This document shows, one piece after another, positions 17,726-27,226 of a stretch of DNA of 64,000 nucleotides. Position 1 is the first letter of the stretch; the number at the start of each line of letters is the position of its first letter. The notes below the pieces were generated by a model. That model had not been told where the DNA came from. It ran no database searches and was given only the letters and a program-made list of their open reading frames with translations. The stretch is from Labilibaculum sp. (GTDB lineage: Bacteria; Bacteroidota; Bacteroidia; Bacteroidales; Marinifilaceae), in contig NZ_OY761461.1 in the NCBI RefSeq assembly GCF_963664555.1, positions 1,178,001 to 1,242,000 of the forward strand, in the 5' to 3' direction. The position numbers and the translations under genes are program-made.

Positions 17726-18032
17726 GAAAGAAAATTATGTGTTTCAAATGTATTAAAAAAAAAGAGATACGCCAATTTCATCAAGTTAAATAGGAGTTGC
17801 AACAGAATATTGTTCTTGGAGAGAATGATGTTTTTGTGTTTTTTTAAGCTGTAATTAAAGAATTCCTAAAGGCAGAGTAGTTATTGTTTAAAATATTGGA
17901 TAGAAGTGTTGTACAATATATAGATGATGTCTCGTGAATGTATGAAAAAAAGCAATGTTTTTTATAACTCAAACTTCAAAACCAGAGTATAAGCATTGTA
18001 TTCTGCCATTTTACTAATGTAAATTTCCCCCT
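17726..18032. other. Intergenic region, nothing identified
   Basis: The 307 bp between divergent genes are AT-rich and contain no convincing ORF, repeat or RNA. It should hold the promoters of both neighbours, but I cannot point to a consensus element. Confidence 0.5.
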
Positions 18033-20975
18033 ATGCATAAGAATGTAAACTCTCTTATTGATTCTGACAATTCATTGACAGGTATGGTTTTAGATCATTT
18101 TCAGGACCTTCCAATTCCGAAAATTTTAGATTCTCTTTTGGATGATTTTTCATTCTTAAGTGGATGCCCGTGTATGTTTATGGATTTTAAGAATAGATAT
18201 GTTCATAGTAATGACTGCAAGGCAATGACACTTTTGGATAGTGAATTGGCTAGGAATAGTAAGAATCTTTTTGCTGATATTTTTAAAACAAAATTAGTAA
18301 GGGAAGATGAATGTATTGAGCTTGTTTATGGGAAACATGCCAGAGGAGTGTTTGTGCCGGTTAAAGTTAAAGGAGTGGTTTTTGGATATTTTATTTATGG
18401 TCAGTTTATTGAAAATACAGACCCTTTGGCCTTAAAAATTGAACAGGGAATACAACTAGATAATGAAGAAATTGAAGAATATAAACTATTAAAAATATTA
18501 TCCAGAGCAGAAATTGAAGAGAATATTTTTAAATCAATTCGTTTTGTTGGAGGGATTGCATCGCAATTCGAGATGAGTTATGATTTAAAAAATGAGATTA
18601 AGAAGAATCAGGAGGCTGCAAATCAACTTCGGATTCAAAAAACTTTCTTTGAGAATTTATTTGATCACTCTCCTGAGGCAATTGTTATTTTGGATAATGA
18701 AGATCAAGTAATTCAGGCAAACCAAGAGTTTCTTCAGTTGTTTGAATATTCACAAAAGGAAATAAAATCAAAAAGGATAAATGATTTAATAGTTCCTGAA
18801 AAATATAAAGAAGAAGGGGCAAAAGCTACAATAAATGCAGCCGTTGGAGAGAGGGTAGACATGACTACTATTCGCCAAACCAAAACTGGAAAACAAATTC
18901 ATGTTCAGGTTCTTGGAAAACCTATAGTTCTAGATAATAATCAGCTTGCTGTTTATGGTATTTATAGAAATCTGACTCAACAAGTTTGGAATCAGAAAAA
19001 GGAACAAATAATATATCATGTCTCTGAAATTATGAATTCCTCGATGAATTCTATTGAGATGATTAACAAAATTGGAGAAGAATTGCAGCAAATTGTTGGA
19101 GCCGGAAAATTGTTTTTAGAATTGATTGCTCCTGATAGGCGGTTTTTGCGCTCTTTTGCTGAAAATGATGAAGATTTTAAAATTATTAATTATTCCGAGT
19201 CGTTAAGCAGAGCCGTGATTCGGGGAAAAAAAATGCTTTATTTGAATGATAAACAGATAAATGATATTATTCTTTCAAATAAACTTTCATTAAAATCAAT
19301 TCCAAAAAGTTGGTTGGGGATTCCTCTTATTGCAGAAGGGAAAGTATTAGGTGTTTTTGGAGTTATTAGTTTTGTTGAAGGTTCGGAAATGAATTTGGAG
19401 AGTATCAAGTTGCTTGAGGTACTTTCATTTCAACTGGCCGCGGGAACTATAAAAAAAGCAAAGGATATCGAATTAAGGATGCTTCAACGTTCAATGGAAC
19501 AAAGTCCGGTTTCTATTGTTATTGCTGATTTTAAAGGAGATATAGAATATGTAAATCCTAAGTTTTGTGATGTAACGGGTTATAGTTTTAAGGAAGTCCG
19601 GGGCCGAAATCCGAGAATTCTTAAATCAGGCTCAACACCGACTGAGGTTTATGAGGAAATGTGGGCGAGTGTACTTGATGGGAAAGAGTGGGTTGGGGAG
19701 TTTCTTAATGTAAAGAAGAATAAAGAATTATTTTGGGAGCGGGCTAAATTTTCACCAATAAAGGATGATGCCGGAAAGATCACTCATATTGTGGCAGTAA
19801 AAGAGGATATTACAGAATCTAAACAGTTTCAAAAAGAATTGCTTCAATCAAAAAGAAAAGCAGAGGAGTCTGATCGGCTAAAATCAGCATTCCTGGCAAA
19901 TATGTCTCATGAGTTAAGAACGCCACTTAATGCTGTTATTGGATTTTCTAATTTGTGCGACGAGTCATTGTCAATGACGGAAATTCTTGAATTTGTTAGT
20001 TTAATAAATAAGAGTGGAAATCAACTTTTAGGAATTATAGAAGATATTTTGAGTTTTACATCTATAGAAAGTGAAGCTTTTCAGATCGGTGAAGAGGAAT
20101 TTTTCATGTTCAATTTTATTGAGGATGTAAAGAAAATTTCGAAGGAAAAACGAGTTCAGGAGAATAAAGAACGTTTGGGATTGCAATTTAAAATGGATGA
20201 GAATTTTTCCAGTGTATTGGTAAAATCGGATTATCAGAGATTATTGCAAGTGGTAACTAATTTAATAAAGAATGCATTTAAATTTACAAATGAAGGACTT
20301 GTTGAGTTTGGATATAAGGTTGATGGCGAGGAGTTATGCTTATATGTAAAGGATAGTGGCGTTGGAATACAGAAAGAGAAAAAGGACATTATTTTTGACA
20401 AATTCCGGCAGGCTGATGATTCCATCACCAGAACTTTTGGAGGAACTGGTTTGGGATTAGCTATTTCAAAAAAGATAATGGATATGTTAGGCGGTACAAT
20501 AGAGGTTGAATCGGAGCCTAATGTTGGATCAATCTTTACTTTAAGATTGAATTGTGTAATTTCTAAAACCGATAGTAAGAGAGAATTTAATAATACAAAT
20601 GGTATGCAAACATCAAATTCACCATTAATTTTAGTTGCCGAAGATGAAATTTCGAATTTTAAACTAATCGAAGCCATATTAAAGCGAAATAGTTATGAGG
20701 TTGTAAGAGCCGAAAATGGAGTAGAGGCCGTTGAAATGTGTAAGAATAATCCGGATATTCGTTTGGTGCTGATGGATATCCGAATGCCTGTAATGGATGG
20801 ACTAATTGCCACAAAAAAGATTAAGGGTTTTAGTCCTAATCTGCCAATAATTGCACAAACTGCTTATGCTATGGATGGGGACGAAAATAAAGCGATTGAG
20901 GAAGGTTGCAATGATTATATTTCAAAGCCAATAAGAAAAGAGCTTTTGCTGGAAAAAATAAAAGCATTGATCTAG
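18033..20975 (+). CDS. Hybrid sensor histidine kinase with PocR, PAS, GAF, PAS and receiver domains, 980 aa
   Basis: No membrane segment is seen, so this is probably a cytosolic sensor. Domain order: a PocR-type sensory domain (about 15-180, with CPCMFMD, HSNDC and VFGYFIYGQF), PAS (about 205-320), GAF (about 335-475), second PAS (about 485-605), HisKA with SHELRTP and phospho-acceptor His626, an ATPase domain with NLIKNAFKFT, DSGVGI and GTGLGLAIS, and a C-terminal receiver with Asp915 in MDIRMP and SKPI. All motifs for phosphotransfer are intact. PocR domains bind small hydrocarbon ligands or sense redox/metal states in other proteins; the Cys pairs here are compatible. No dedicated output regulator is nearby, so the phosphate destination is unknown. 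A terminator follows. Confidence 0.92.
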   Translation: MHKNVNSLIDSDNSLTGMVLDHFQDLPIPKILDSLLDDFSFLSGCPCMFMDFKNRYVHSNDCKAMTLLDSELARNSKNLFADIFKTKLVREDECIELVYGKHARGVFVPVKVKGVVFGYFIYGQFIENTDPLALKIEQGIQLDNEEIEEYKLLKILSRAEIEENIFKSIRFVGGIASQFEMSYDLKNEIKKNQEAANQLRIQKTFFENLFDHSPEAIVILDNEDQVIQANQEFLQLFEYSQKEIKSKRINDLIVPEKYKEEGAKATINAAVGERVDMTTIRQTKTGKQIHVQVLGKPIVLDNNQLAVYGIYRNLTQQVWNQKKEQIIYHVSEIMNSSMNSIEMINKIGEELQQIVGAGKLFLELIAPDRRFLRSFAENDEDFKIINYSESLSRAVIRGKKMLYLNDKQINDIILSNKLSLKSIPKSWLGIPLIAEGKVLGVFGVISFVEGSEMNLESIKLLEVLSFQLAAGTIKKAKDIELRMLQRSMEQSPVSIVIADFKGDIEYVNPKFCDVTGYSFKEVRGRNPRILKSGSTPTEVYEEMWASVLDGKEWVGEFLNVKKNKELFWERAKFSPIKDDAGKITHIVAVKEDITESKQFQKELLQSKRKAEESDRLKSAFLANMSHELRTPLNAVIGFSNLCDESLSMTEILEFVSLINKSGNQLLGIIEDILSFTSIESEAFQIGEEEFFMFNFIEDVKKISKEKRVQENKERLGLQFKMDENFSSVLVKSDYQRLLQVVTNLIKNAFKFTNEGLVEFGYKVDGEELCLYVKDSGVGIQKEKKDIIFDKFRQADDSITRTFGGTGLGLAISKKIMDMLGGTIEVESEPNVGSIFTLRLNCVISKTDSKREFNNTNGMQTSNSPLILVAEDEISNFKLIEAILKRNSYEVVRAENGVEAVEMCKNNPDIRLVLMDIRMPVMDGLIATKKIKGFSPNLPIIAQTAYAMDGDENKAIEEGCNDYISKPIRKELLLEKIKALI

Positions 20976-20997
20976 TTCTTTAGACTTGTTTTGAATT

Positions 20998-21031
20998 GAA
21001 AAACCGTCTTTCGCGACGGTTTTTCTTTTTT
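20998..21031 (+). terminator. Terminator after the hybrid kinase gene
   Basis: AAAACCGTC, TTTCGC, GACGGTTTTTCTTTTTT: a GC stem with a U-rich tail, 23 bp after the stop codon. Confidence 0.9.
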
Positions 21032-21124
21032 AATACCTTTTGCTGGAATAATTATTTGTGTCAGGTGATGAAATTGATCTGTGTTTTTGTTTTTAGGATA
21101 AAAGGTGTACCTTAATTTTACTAA

Positions 21125-21838
21125 TTGAATAGTTGGGATTTGAGAAAAAGATGGAGTCTGTTATTCGCATTGTTGATACTATTATGTGTCATTGAGATTC
21201 ATTCTTGTAGAAATGATCTTAGCTTTATTGTGCATGAAAAGAAAATCTCTAAAAGAATAAAAAACGGATTATTTAATGTGAAATATCCAGAATTAAAATA
21301 CAGTGGTAATAATTCCCGAAATGTATGCGATTCAATTAATTCAAATATGAAGGGTTTTGTAAATTCACTTATGAAAGAAATGGATTGCAATGAGAATTAT
21401 GAGTTTAAATTAGATAGAAAGTTTTGTAGCAAGGAATTAAAAATTGATTACAATCTGGATATTTTTGCCAAAGACTATGTAAGTGCCCGATTTACAATTT
21501 ACACCTACCAAGGGGGAGCTCATGGTCGAACTTATTTCAAATGTTTTAATTTTAGTGTGCAGCGGGCAGAACAATTAAAATTAAACGATTTGTTGTATTT
21601 AAAACAGAAGAAGGAATTACAAGTGTTAAATAAACTATTGGTAAAATATTTTGAGAATCCCGATCAGTGTTTTAGTGAGATTCCTTCTATTACGCCTGAT
21701 TTTGAATTTTTCTCATATCAGAATGATAGTGTAATATTTTCCTTTTCAGATAACTCATTAGGAGATTATGTTTGTGGAACAGCAGTGATTAAAATTCCTT
21801 TGTGGGAATTGAAGCAGAATGGATTATTGAAATTGTAG
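21125..21838 (+). CDS. RsiV-like DUF3298/DUF4163 lipoprotein, 237 aa
   Basis: The start is TTG at 21125; no ATG fits the signal region. A hydrophobic stretch (about 11-27) ends in a lipobox-like IEIHSC, so Cys28 would be lipidated. The mature part contains YQGGAHGRTY, the hallmark of DUF4163/RsiV extracellular domains, and a C-terminal DUF3298-like half. In RsiV the fold binds lysozyme and acts as an anti-sigma factor; here no sigma factor is adjacent and no cytosolic anti-sigma domain is present, so it is more likely an envelope protein of unknown role. It lies 18 bp before the next gene and may be co-transcribed with it. Confidence 0.72.
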   Translation: MNSWDLRKRWSLLFALLILLCVIEIHSCRNDLSFIVHEKKISKRIKNGLFNVKYPELKYSGNNSRNVCDSINSNMKGFVNSLMKEMDCNENYEFKLDRKFCSKELKIDYNLDIFAKDYVSARFTIYTYQGGAHGRTYFKCFNFSVQRAEQLKLNDLLYLKQKKELQVLNKLLVKYFENPDQCFSEIPSITPDFEFFSYQNDSVIFSFSDNSLGDYVCGTAVIKIPLWELKQNGLLKL

Positions 21839-21856
21839 TCGCTAAAAACTCATTTT

Positions 21857-22507
21857 ATGAAAGCACTTGTCATTGGAGGATCGGGTTTTACAGGAAAGAA
21901 ATTGATTGAACTTCTGTTAAAGGACAAGGATTATACCAAGGTTTGTGCATTGGTCAGAAATGAAATTGATCTTATTGATGAAAAATTCATCCAAATCAAG
22001 GTAGATTTTGAAGCTCTTTCGTCTGAAAATATTCCGGAGTGTTGCGATATTGCTTTCTGTTGTTTCGGAACAACCATTCGAAAAGCTCAAACGAAGAATG
22101 ATTTTAGAAAAGTAGACTTTGAGTACATCACGCATTTTGCAAAACTTTGTGAGATGCATTGCATTAAAGAGTTTCATTTAATAAGTGCGATATGGGCAAG
22201 TCCCCGATCCATTTTCTTTTATCAAAAGGTGAAGGGCGAGCTTGAATGTTTTATTAATTCACTAAATTTCGAAACAGTAGTTATTTATCGTCCATCAGTG
22301 ATTTACGGAAATAGAGAGGAATTTCGGCCTTTCGAAGCATTTGCTGCCTGGATCAGCCGAAATATGAATTTTCTTTTTGTGGGTAAATTGAAAAGAATTG
22401 TAGCTGTAACCGGAGATCAGCTAGCGAAAACTATTCATCAAAATTCTAAAAAAAATCTTTTAGGCAGATTAATTATTGAATCTGAAGAAATATCCAAAAC
22501 CCAATAA
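21857..22507 (+). CDS. NAD(P)-binding Rossmann protein, TIP30/HTATIP2-like, 216 aa
   Basis: The N-terminal GGSGFTGKKL (7-16) is an atypical-SDR nucleotide-binding motif. A YxxxK motif (FFYQKVKGELE) follows, and the overall length fits the TIP30/HTATIP2-like oxidoreductase group. Ser and Tyr-Lys of the SDR triad look plausible, so catalysis is possible, but the substrate is unknown. It is likely in a two-gene unit with the upstream DUF3298 lipoprotein gene. The gene ends 16 bp from the convergent SDR gene. Confidence 0.83.
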   Translation: MKALVIGGSGFTGKKLIELLLKDKDYTKVCALVRNEIDLIDEKFIQIKVDFEALSSENIPECCDIAFCCFGTTIRKAQTKNDFRKVDFEYITHFAKLCEMHCIKEFHLISAIWASPRSIFFYQKVKGELECFINSLNFETVVIYRPSVIYGNREEFRPFEAFAAWISRNMNFLFVGKLKRIVAVTGDQLAKTIHQNSKKNLLGRLIIESEEISKTQ

Positions 22508-22523
22508 TTATAAACGGTTGTTT

Positions 22524-23282
22524 CTAACTTCTGTTAACATCTCTTGCCGATGCCTGATTGGCAGGCATTATCAAAATATCATTGATATTCACGTGCGCAG
22601 GTCTGGTGGCGATAAACTCAACGGTTTCGGCAATGTCTTCGGCATAAAGAGGTGTAAATCCGTTATATACCTGTTCCGCTTTTACAGTATCACCTTTGAA
22701 TCGCACCAGGGAAAATTCTGTTTCAACCATTCCAGGAGCAAGAGAACAAACCTTAATATTGTGAGGTAATAAATCAATTCTCATTCCTTTCGTGATGGCA
22801 TCAACTGCATGTTTTGTCGCGCAATACACGTTTCCACCCGGGTAAACTTCTTTTCCTGCTATCGACGATATATTAATAATCTGGCCCTTTTTTCTTGCGA
22901 TCATAAAAGGACTAATTGTTCTTGTTACGTACAAAAGGCCTTTTAGATTGGTGTCAATCATTCTTTCCCAATCGTCAATTATTCCTTCCTGTACAGGAGA
23001 TACTCCAACTGCTAATCCTGCATTATTTAGCAGCAAGTCAATTTTAGTCCATTCCTCAGGCAGAGAATTTATCTTTGATTCAACTTCTTTTTGAATTCTT
23101 ACATCCAATTCAATTGCTAAAACCTTCACGTGGTAATTTGCAATTAACTCTTGTTTTAATTTTTCCAGATTTTCTTTTCGTCGCCCCGAAATAATTAAAT
23201 CAAATCCTATTTTGGCTAATTTTTTAGCACAAGCCTCGCCAATGCCTGCTGTCGCTCCTGTTATAAATGCAATTTTGTTCAT
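22524..23282 (-). CDS. Classical short-chain dehydrogenase/reductase, 252 aa
   Basis: The cofactor motif TGATAGIGEA starts at residue 8, NNAG lies at 86-89 and the catalytic Ser139/Ser140, Tyr153 and Lys157 are all present (SSIAG, YCATKHA). An Arg pair after the second strand (SGRRKE) suggests NADP use. The sequence resembles the YdfG / L-serine 3-dehydrogenase (NADP) group, so oxidation of 3-hydroxy acids is a possible role. The protein is cytosolic. The start codon is divergent from purL, with 143 bp between them. Confidence 0.88.
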   Translation of the reverse strand: MNKIAFITGATAGIGEACAKKLAKIGFDLIISGRRKENLEKLKQELIANYHVKVLAIELDVRIQKEVESKINSLPEEWTKIDLLLNNAGLAVGVSPVQEGIIDDWERMIDTNLKGLLYVTRTISPFMIARKKGQIINISSIAGKEVYPGGNVYCATKHAVDAITKGMRIDLLPHNIKVCSLAPGMVETEFSLVRFKGDTVKAEQVYNGFTPLYAEDIAETVEFIATRPAHVNINDILIMPANQASARDVNRS

Positions 23283-23425
23283 TGTGTTTGAAAATTTATT
23301 CAGATTTCACTTCAGAATATCTTATGATTTTTATCGAGGAAGTAAAGTTAAAAACTACCGGGATTATTCGTGTTACTATCTTATTTTTTTTTAATTTTAA
23401 ACATTATCACCTAAATTCTTTCATC

Positions 23426-25582
23426 ATGATAAATCAGGAAGTTTCAATACAATTAGCAGAAGATTTGGGAATTAGTCAGGATGGGTTTGAAAGAATTTCT
23501 AAAAATCTTGGGCGAACGCCGAATTTGTTGGAATTGCAGATTTATTCTGTAATGTGGTCCGAAAATGTTTCTTATAAGAGTTCTTTTAACTGGATAAACT
23601 CATTGCCGAATACGGGTGAGAATATTATTTCCGGTGCACGTCAGTCCAATGCTGGGGTTGTTGATATAGGAAATGGGGAATATTGTGTGTTTAAAATGGG
23701 AACACACAATCATCCCAGTGGAATAGATCCTTATCAAGGAGCTGCAACCTGTGTAGGTGATGTTTGCCGCGATGTTGTATCTGTTGGTGCAAAACCGATA
23801 CTAATTTTAAATTCATTGCGTTTTGGTGAAGCTTCTCTGGATCGAACCAAATGGTTAATGGAGGAGGTGGTGAAGGGTATTAGGGATTATTCCTCGGTTC
23901 TTTATATGCAGAATATAGGCGGAGAGGTTTGTTTTAATTCCTGCTACGATACCAATCCTATTGTTAATGTAATGGTTGCAGGAGTGGTTTCTAAGGAAAG
24001 ACTACTACTTAACAGAAAAATGAATCCCGGTCAATTGATTCTAATTGTTGGTAATTCGACTGGTGCAGAAGGTGTTTTTGGTCAGGATGAAAATTTCACA
24101 ATCCCAAAAGGGAATCCGGATATTGGAAGTGCATTAATTGATGGTATTCTTAAGTTGAACGATGAAAATGCGGTTGTTCGTATTGAGAATTTAGATATGG
24201 CTGGCATCGTTAATGCTGTAGCTTCTATAAGTGTACATGCAAAGCATGGCGTTGATATCGACCTAAATCAAATACCTCTTAATCAGTCGGGATTAAGTTT
24301 GGAACAAGTTCTGTTATCAAGAACTCAGGAAAGAATGATGTTGGTTATTGATAAAGAAAAGCAGGATTTGGTTTTTAGTGTATTTGAGAAAGCCAGGATT
24401 CCGTGCAGTAAAATTGGTGAGATAACCGATGGTAAAACGATTCGGTTTACTGAGGCGTCCAATGTAGTGGCAGAATTAAATGCACATGATTTGGTGATGG
24501 GCTATGGTGCCCCCCAGTCAAGTAGAAAGCATCATCCTATCAACAAAGAAAAGGATATTGATTTTTTGGAGATTATTCCTGAACCGGATAATTACTGGAA
24601 AGTGATTAATGAAATGGTTAACAATCCAAATTTGATAATTAAGGAGTTTTTACAACTTAATTTTGAAGAAGAAACAAATAAGTCGCCTTCGGATGCTCAA
24701 ATATCAATGGCGAATTCAAATGGTAAAGTTCTTTGTTTTACAGTATCCGGTAATTCAGTTTATTCATTCAACGATCCAAATTTAGGTGTACAAATTAATA
24801 TTGCCAGAGCAGTTCAACGTATTGTTTGTTCGGGAGGAAAACCTTTGGCACTTAACGATTGTTTGAATTTTGGCAGCCCTTTAGATGAAAATGTTTTTTC
24901 ACAATTTGTAGAAACCATTAATGGCATTTCCAATGCCAGCCAATTTTTCGATACTCCGGTTGTTGGAGGGAATGTGAGTTTTTATAATGAGAGCTCGGTA
25001 CTTGGAAAGAGAGTTGCAATTAATCCAACGCCTATAATTGGCATGCTTGGTGTTATTAGCCCGAAGACGAATCACATGTCGTATATATACAGAAATAAGG
25101 GTGATGTAATTTTTCTGGTTGGTAAATCCCGAAATGATATTTCGGGTTCTGAATACTTGTGTTCAATTCATAAGAAGTGTAATGTTGGTGTTCCTTATTT
25201 CAATATTGATGAAGAAAAAGCAATAAATAAGGTTGTTGCCAATTTGATTGAGAAGAAATTGATCAGCTCTGCGCATTCTATTGAAAGAGGCGGCCTTTTC
25301 TTTAATTTAATAGAATCATCAATGCCATTAGGATTTGGTTTTGATGTTACTTCTCCTGCTGAGATTCGTAAGGATGCATTCTTATTTGGGGAAGCTCAGG
25401 GACGAGTGGTTGTTTCTGTTTCCATGGAAAACGAAGATCGTTTTGTGGATATGATGATGGAAAGTGGAGTTCGGTTTTCAACTTTAGGTCATGTTACCAA
25501 GGGGGAATTAAGAATTGATGATATTTCATATGGTTCCATTGATGAGTATAAAAAAGGATATCAGCAAAAAGTAATTAAGTGA
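23426..25582 (+). CDS. purL: Phosphoribosylformylglycinamidine synthase subunit PurL, 718 aa
   Basis: PurL catalyses the fourth step of purine synthesis, the ATP-dependent conversion of FGAR to FGAM with ammonia from PurQ. The size fits the small PurL form that needs PurS and PurQ, neither of which is in the window. Motifs include MWSENVSYKSS, the catalytic-region MGTHNHPSGIDPYQGAAT and VGGNVSFYNES. The frame is open for 53 codons upstream (to 23267), but those residues are not PurL-like and overlap the divergent SDR start, so ATG at 23426 is chosen. A terminator follows. Confidence 0.95.
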   Translation: MINQEVSIQLAEDLGISQDGFERISKNLGRTPNLLELQIYSVMWSENVSYKSSFNWINSLPNTGENIISGARQSNAGVVDIGNGEYCVFKMGTHNHPSGIDPYQGAATCVGDVCRDVVSVGAKPILILNSLRFGEASLDRTKWLMEEVVKGIRDYSSVLYMQNIGGEVCFNSCYDTNPIVNVMVAGVVSKERLLLNRKMNPGQLILIVGNSTGAEGVFGQDENFTIPKGNPDIGSALIDGILKLNDENAVVRIENLDMAGIVNAVASISVHAKHGVDIDLNQIPLNQSGLSLEQVLLSRTQERMMLVIDKEKQDLVFSVFEKARIPCSKIGEITDGKTIRFTEASNVVAELNAHDLVMGYGAPQSSRKHHPINKEKDIDFLEIIPEPDNYWKVINEMVNNPNLIIKEFLQLNFEEETNKSPSDAQISMANSNGKVLCFTVSGNSVYSFNDPNLGVQINIARAVQRIVCSGGKPLALNDCLNFGSPLDENVFSQFVETINGISNASQFFDTPVVGGNVSFYNESSVLGKRVAINPTPIIGMLGVISPKTNHMSYIYRNKGDVIFLVGKSRNDISGSEYLCSIHKKCNVGVPYFNIDEEKAINKVVANLIEKKLISSAHSIERGGLFFNLIESSMPLGFGFDVTSPAEIRKDAFLFGEAQGRVVVSVSMENEDRFVDMMMESGVRFSTLGHVTKGELRIDDISYGSIDEYKKGYQQKVIK

Positions 25583-25616
25583 GTTTTTAGAACACAATAG
25601 GATCGATTAACTTTTT

Positions 25617-25648
25617 AACAAAGAATCATGTAATGGTTCTTTGTTTTT
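25617..25648 (+). terminator. Terminator after purL
   Basis: AACAAAGAA, an 11-base loop and TTCTTTGTTTTTC: an AT-rich stem with a T tract 34 bp after the stop codon. Confidence 0.7.
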
Positions 25649-25655
25649 CATTCAC

Positions 25656-25663
25656 TATATTTG
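25656..25663 (+). promoter_or_regulatory. -7 element (TATATTTG) before menG
   Basis: TATATTTG fits TAnnTTTG exactly and lies 59 bp before the GTG start of menG. A TTTG 12 bp upstream is too close to serve as -33, so only the -7 element is supported. Confidence 0.5.
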
Positions 25664-25722
25664 TGCCTTTACAATTAAATTGGTCTGCGGGCTATATATT
25701 TTAATCATTAGATTTTTTATTC

Positions 25723-26451
25723 GTGGTAAATCCTTATAAAGATTTAGATAAGAGCAAAAAAGATCAGGTTGCCCTGATGTTTAATAATATTGCAAGGAAA
25801 TATGATTTTTTAAATCATTTTCTATCCATGGGAATTGATAAACTTTGGAGAAGGAAAGCTGTTAAATTATTACAATCTATTCAGCCCAAACAACTTTTGG
25901 ATATTGCAACAGGAACAGGTGATTTCGCCTTGGCTTGTTTGAAATTAAATCCTGATAAAGTTAGTGGCATTGATATTTCAACAGAAATGCTTGCGGTGGG
26001 CCGGGAGAAGATTGCAAAGAAAAATCTTCAGGATAAAATAGAATTATTTGAAGGAGATTCGGAAAATATTCAGTTTGATGATAATTCATTCGATGCAATA
26101 ACTGTAGCTTTTGGTGTTCGCAATTTTGAGAATTTAGAAAAAGGATTACAAGAAATGAATCGTGTTGTTCGTCCGGGAGGGAAAGTGGTTGTTCTGGAAT
26201 TTTCAAAACCTAAAAATTTTCCGGTAAAACAATTTTATAACTTTTACTTTTTTAACATTCTTCCTTTTTGGGGTAAAATGGTTTCAAAGGATAGTTCAGC
26301 ATATACCTATTTACCAGAATCAGTAGGAGCTTTTCCTGATGGAGAGGATTTTCTGGAAATATATAAAACTTGTGGTTTTGTAGATGCTGAGCAAATAAAG
26401 TTGAGTTTTGGAATTGCCTCCATTTACATTGGAACCAAACCAATACAATAA
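25723..26451 (+). CDS. menG: Demethylmenaquinone methyltransferase UbiE/MenG, 242 aa
   Basis: This class I SAM-dependent methyltransferase performs the last step of menaquinone synthesis. It has motif I LDIATGTGDFA, the FGVRNFENLEKGL region and the C-terminal SFGIASIYIGTKP typical of UbiE. The start is GTG at 25723, just after the promoter region; the next ATG (25780) would remove conserved N-terminal residues. In Bacteroidota respiratory chains use menaquinone, so menG is the better name. The gene precedes a PorT-like gene by 41 bp, a linkage common in this phylum. Confidence 0.95.
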   Translation: MVNPYKDLDKSKKDQVALMFNNIARKYDFLNHFLSMGIDKLWRRKAVKLLQSIQPKQLLDIATGTGDFALACLKLNPDKVSGIDISTEMLAVGREKIAKKNLQDKIELFEGDSENIQFDDNSFDAITVAFGVRNFENLEKGLQEMNRVVRPGGKVVVLEFSKPKNFPVKQFYNFYFFNILPFWGKMVSKDSSAYTYLPESVGAFPDGEDFLEIYKTCGFVDAEQIKLSFGIASIYIGTKPIQ

Positions 26452-26492
26452 AAAAGTATTTTGTAGGTTTATATTTAAAAGAATTCCAAAAT

Positions 26493-27197
26493 TTGAGAAG
26501 AATACTGTTTATACTGTTGTTGTTACTTAGTTTTTCATCCTGTTTTTCACAAAGAGGATATAAAGCTGAGAGCATTTTAAACTATCAAAAAGTAGATCAG
26601 AAATGGTTGCATTTTGGGTTTACTTTGGGCGTGAATAGTATGGATTTTGCAATATATAATTCTGGGAAAGGTGTTGCCCGCGCAGAACAGGTTGTTTTTT
26701 CTCCGGGCTTTACGGTTGGAATTGTTTCTGACTTGCGTTTACATGAAGATTGGTCTCTTCGATTTTTGCCTGGTTTGGAATTTGGGCAGCGAACCATAAG
26801 ATATTCCAATTTGGATGTGGAAGAGGTTAATGTTGAATCTGTATTAGTAAATCTGCCTTTATTGCTTAAATACAGAGCCAGACGATTGAATAATTATCGC
26901 CCATATTTAATTGGAGGAGCAAGTTTTAAAATTGATGTACAGGCGCAGGATGCACTTGATCCTGAAAATGATATGTTGGTGCGGCTAAAAACTACAGACC
27001 TGTATTTAGAGTTGGGGGCGGGTATTGATTTTTACTTACCCTATTTTAAGCTCGCAACAGAGTTGAAATTTGCCATCGGATTAAAGGATGTCATGAATCA
27101 TGAATATGATATTGATAATCCAGGATATGAAGCCTACACCGATGCTTTTAGGAAGGTGAATTCCAAAATTATTACTCTTTCCTTTCATTTCGAATAG
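26493..27197 (+). CDS. porT: PorT-like outer-membrane protein (type IX secretion), 234 aa
   Basis: A TTG start gives a signal peptide (LFILLLLLSFSSCFSQ) followed by an eight-stranded-type small beta-barrel with the outer-membrane pattern FGFTLGVNSMDF and a C-terminal Phe-rich strand. Length and gene context (directly after ubiE/menG) match PorT/SprT, a component required for type IX secretion in Porphyromonas and Flavobacterium. The Cys in the signal end (SSCFSQ) could also be a lipobox. No other T9SS component is in the window, so presence of the whole secretion system is inference. Family identity rests on position and barrel shape. Confidence 0.75.
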   Translation: MRRILFILLLLLSFSSCFSQRGYKAESILNYQKVDQKWLHFGFTLGVNSMDFAIYNSGKGVARAEQVVFSPGFTVGIVSDLRLHEDWSLRFLPGLEFGQRTIRYSNLDVEEVNVESVLVNLPLLLKYRARRLNNYRPYLIGGASFKIDVQAQDALDPENDMLVRLKTTDLYLELGAGIDFYLPYFKLATELKFAIGLKDVMNHEYDIDNPGYEAYTDAFRKVNSKIITLSFHFE

Positions 27198-27226
27198 GGA
27201 TTTTGATCTCATAATATTTTCTTAGA

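Noticed and set aside
20234..20677. 147-codon ORF antisense to the hybrid kinase
   Set aside because: It lies wholly opposite the ATPase domain of a well-supported gene.
23267..23425. N-terminal extension of PurL by 53 residues
   Set aside because: The residues do not resemble PurL and overlap the divergent SDR start; ATG at 23426 gives the normal protein.
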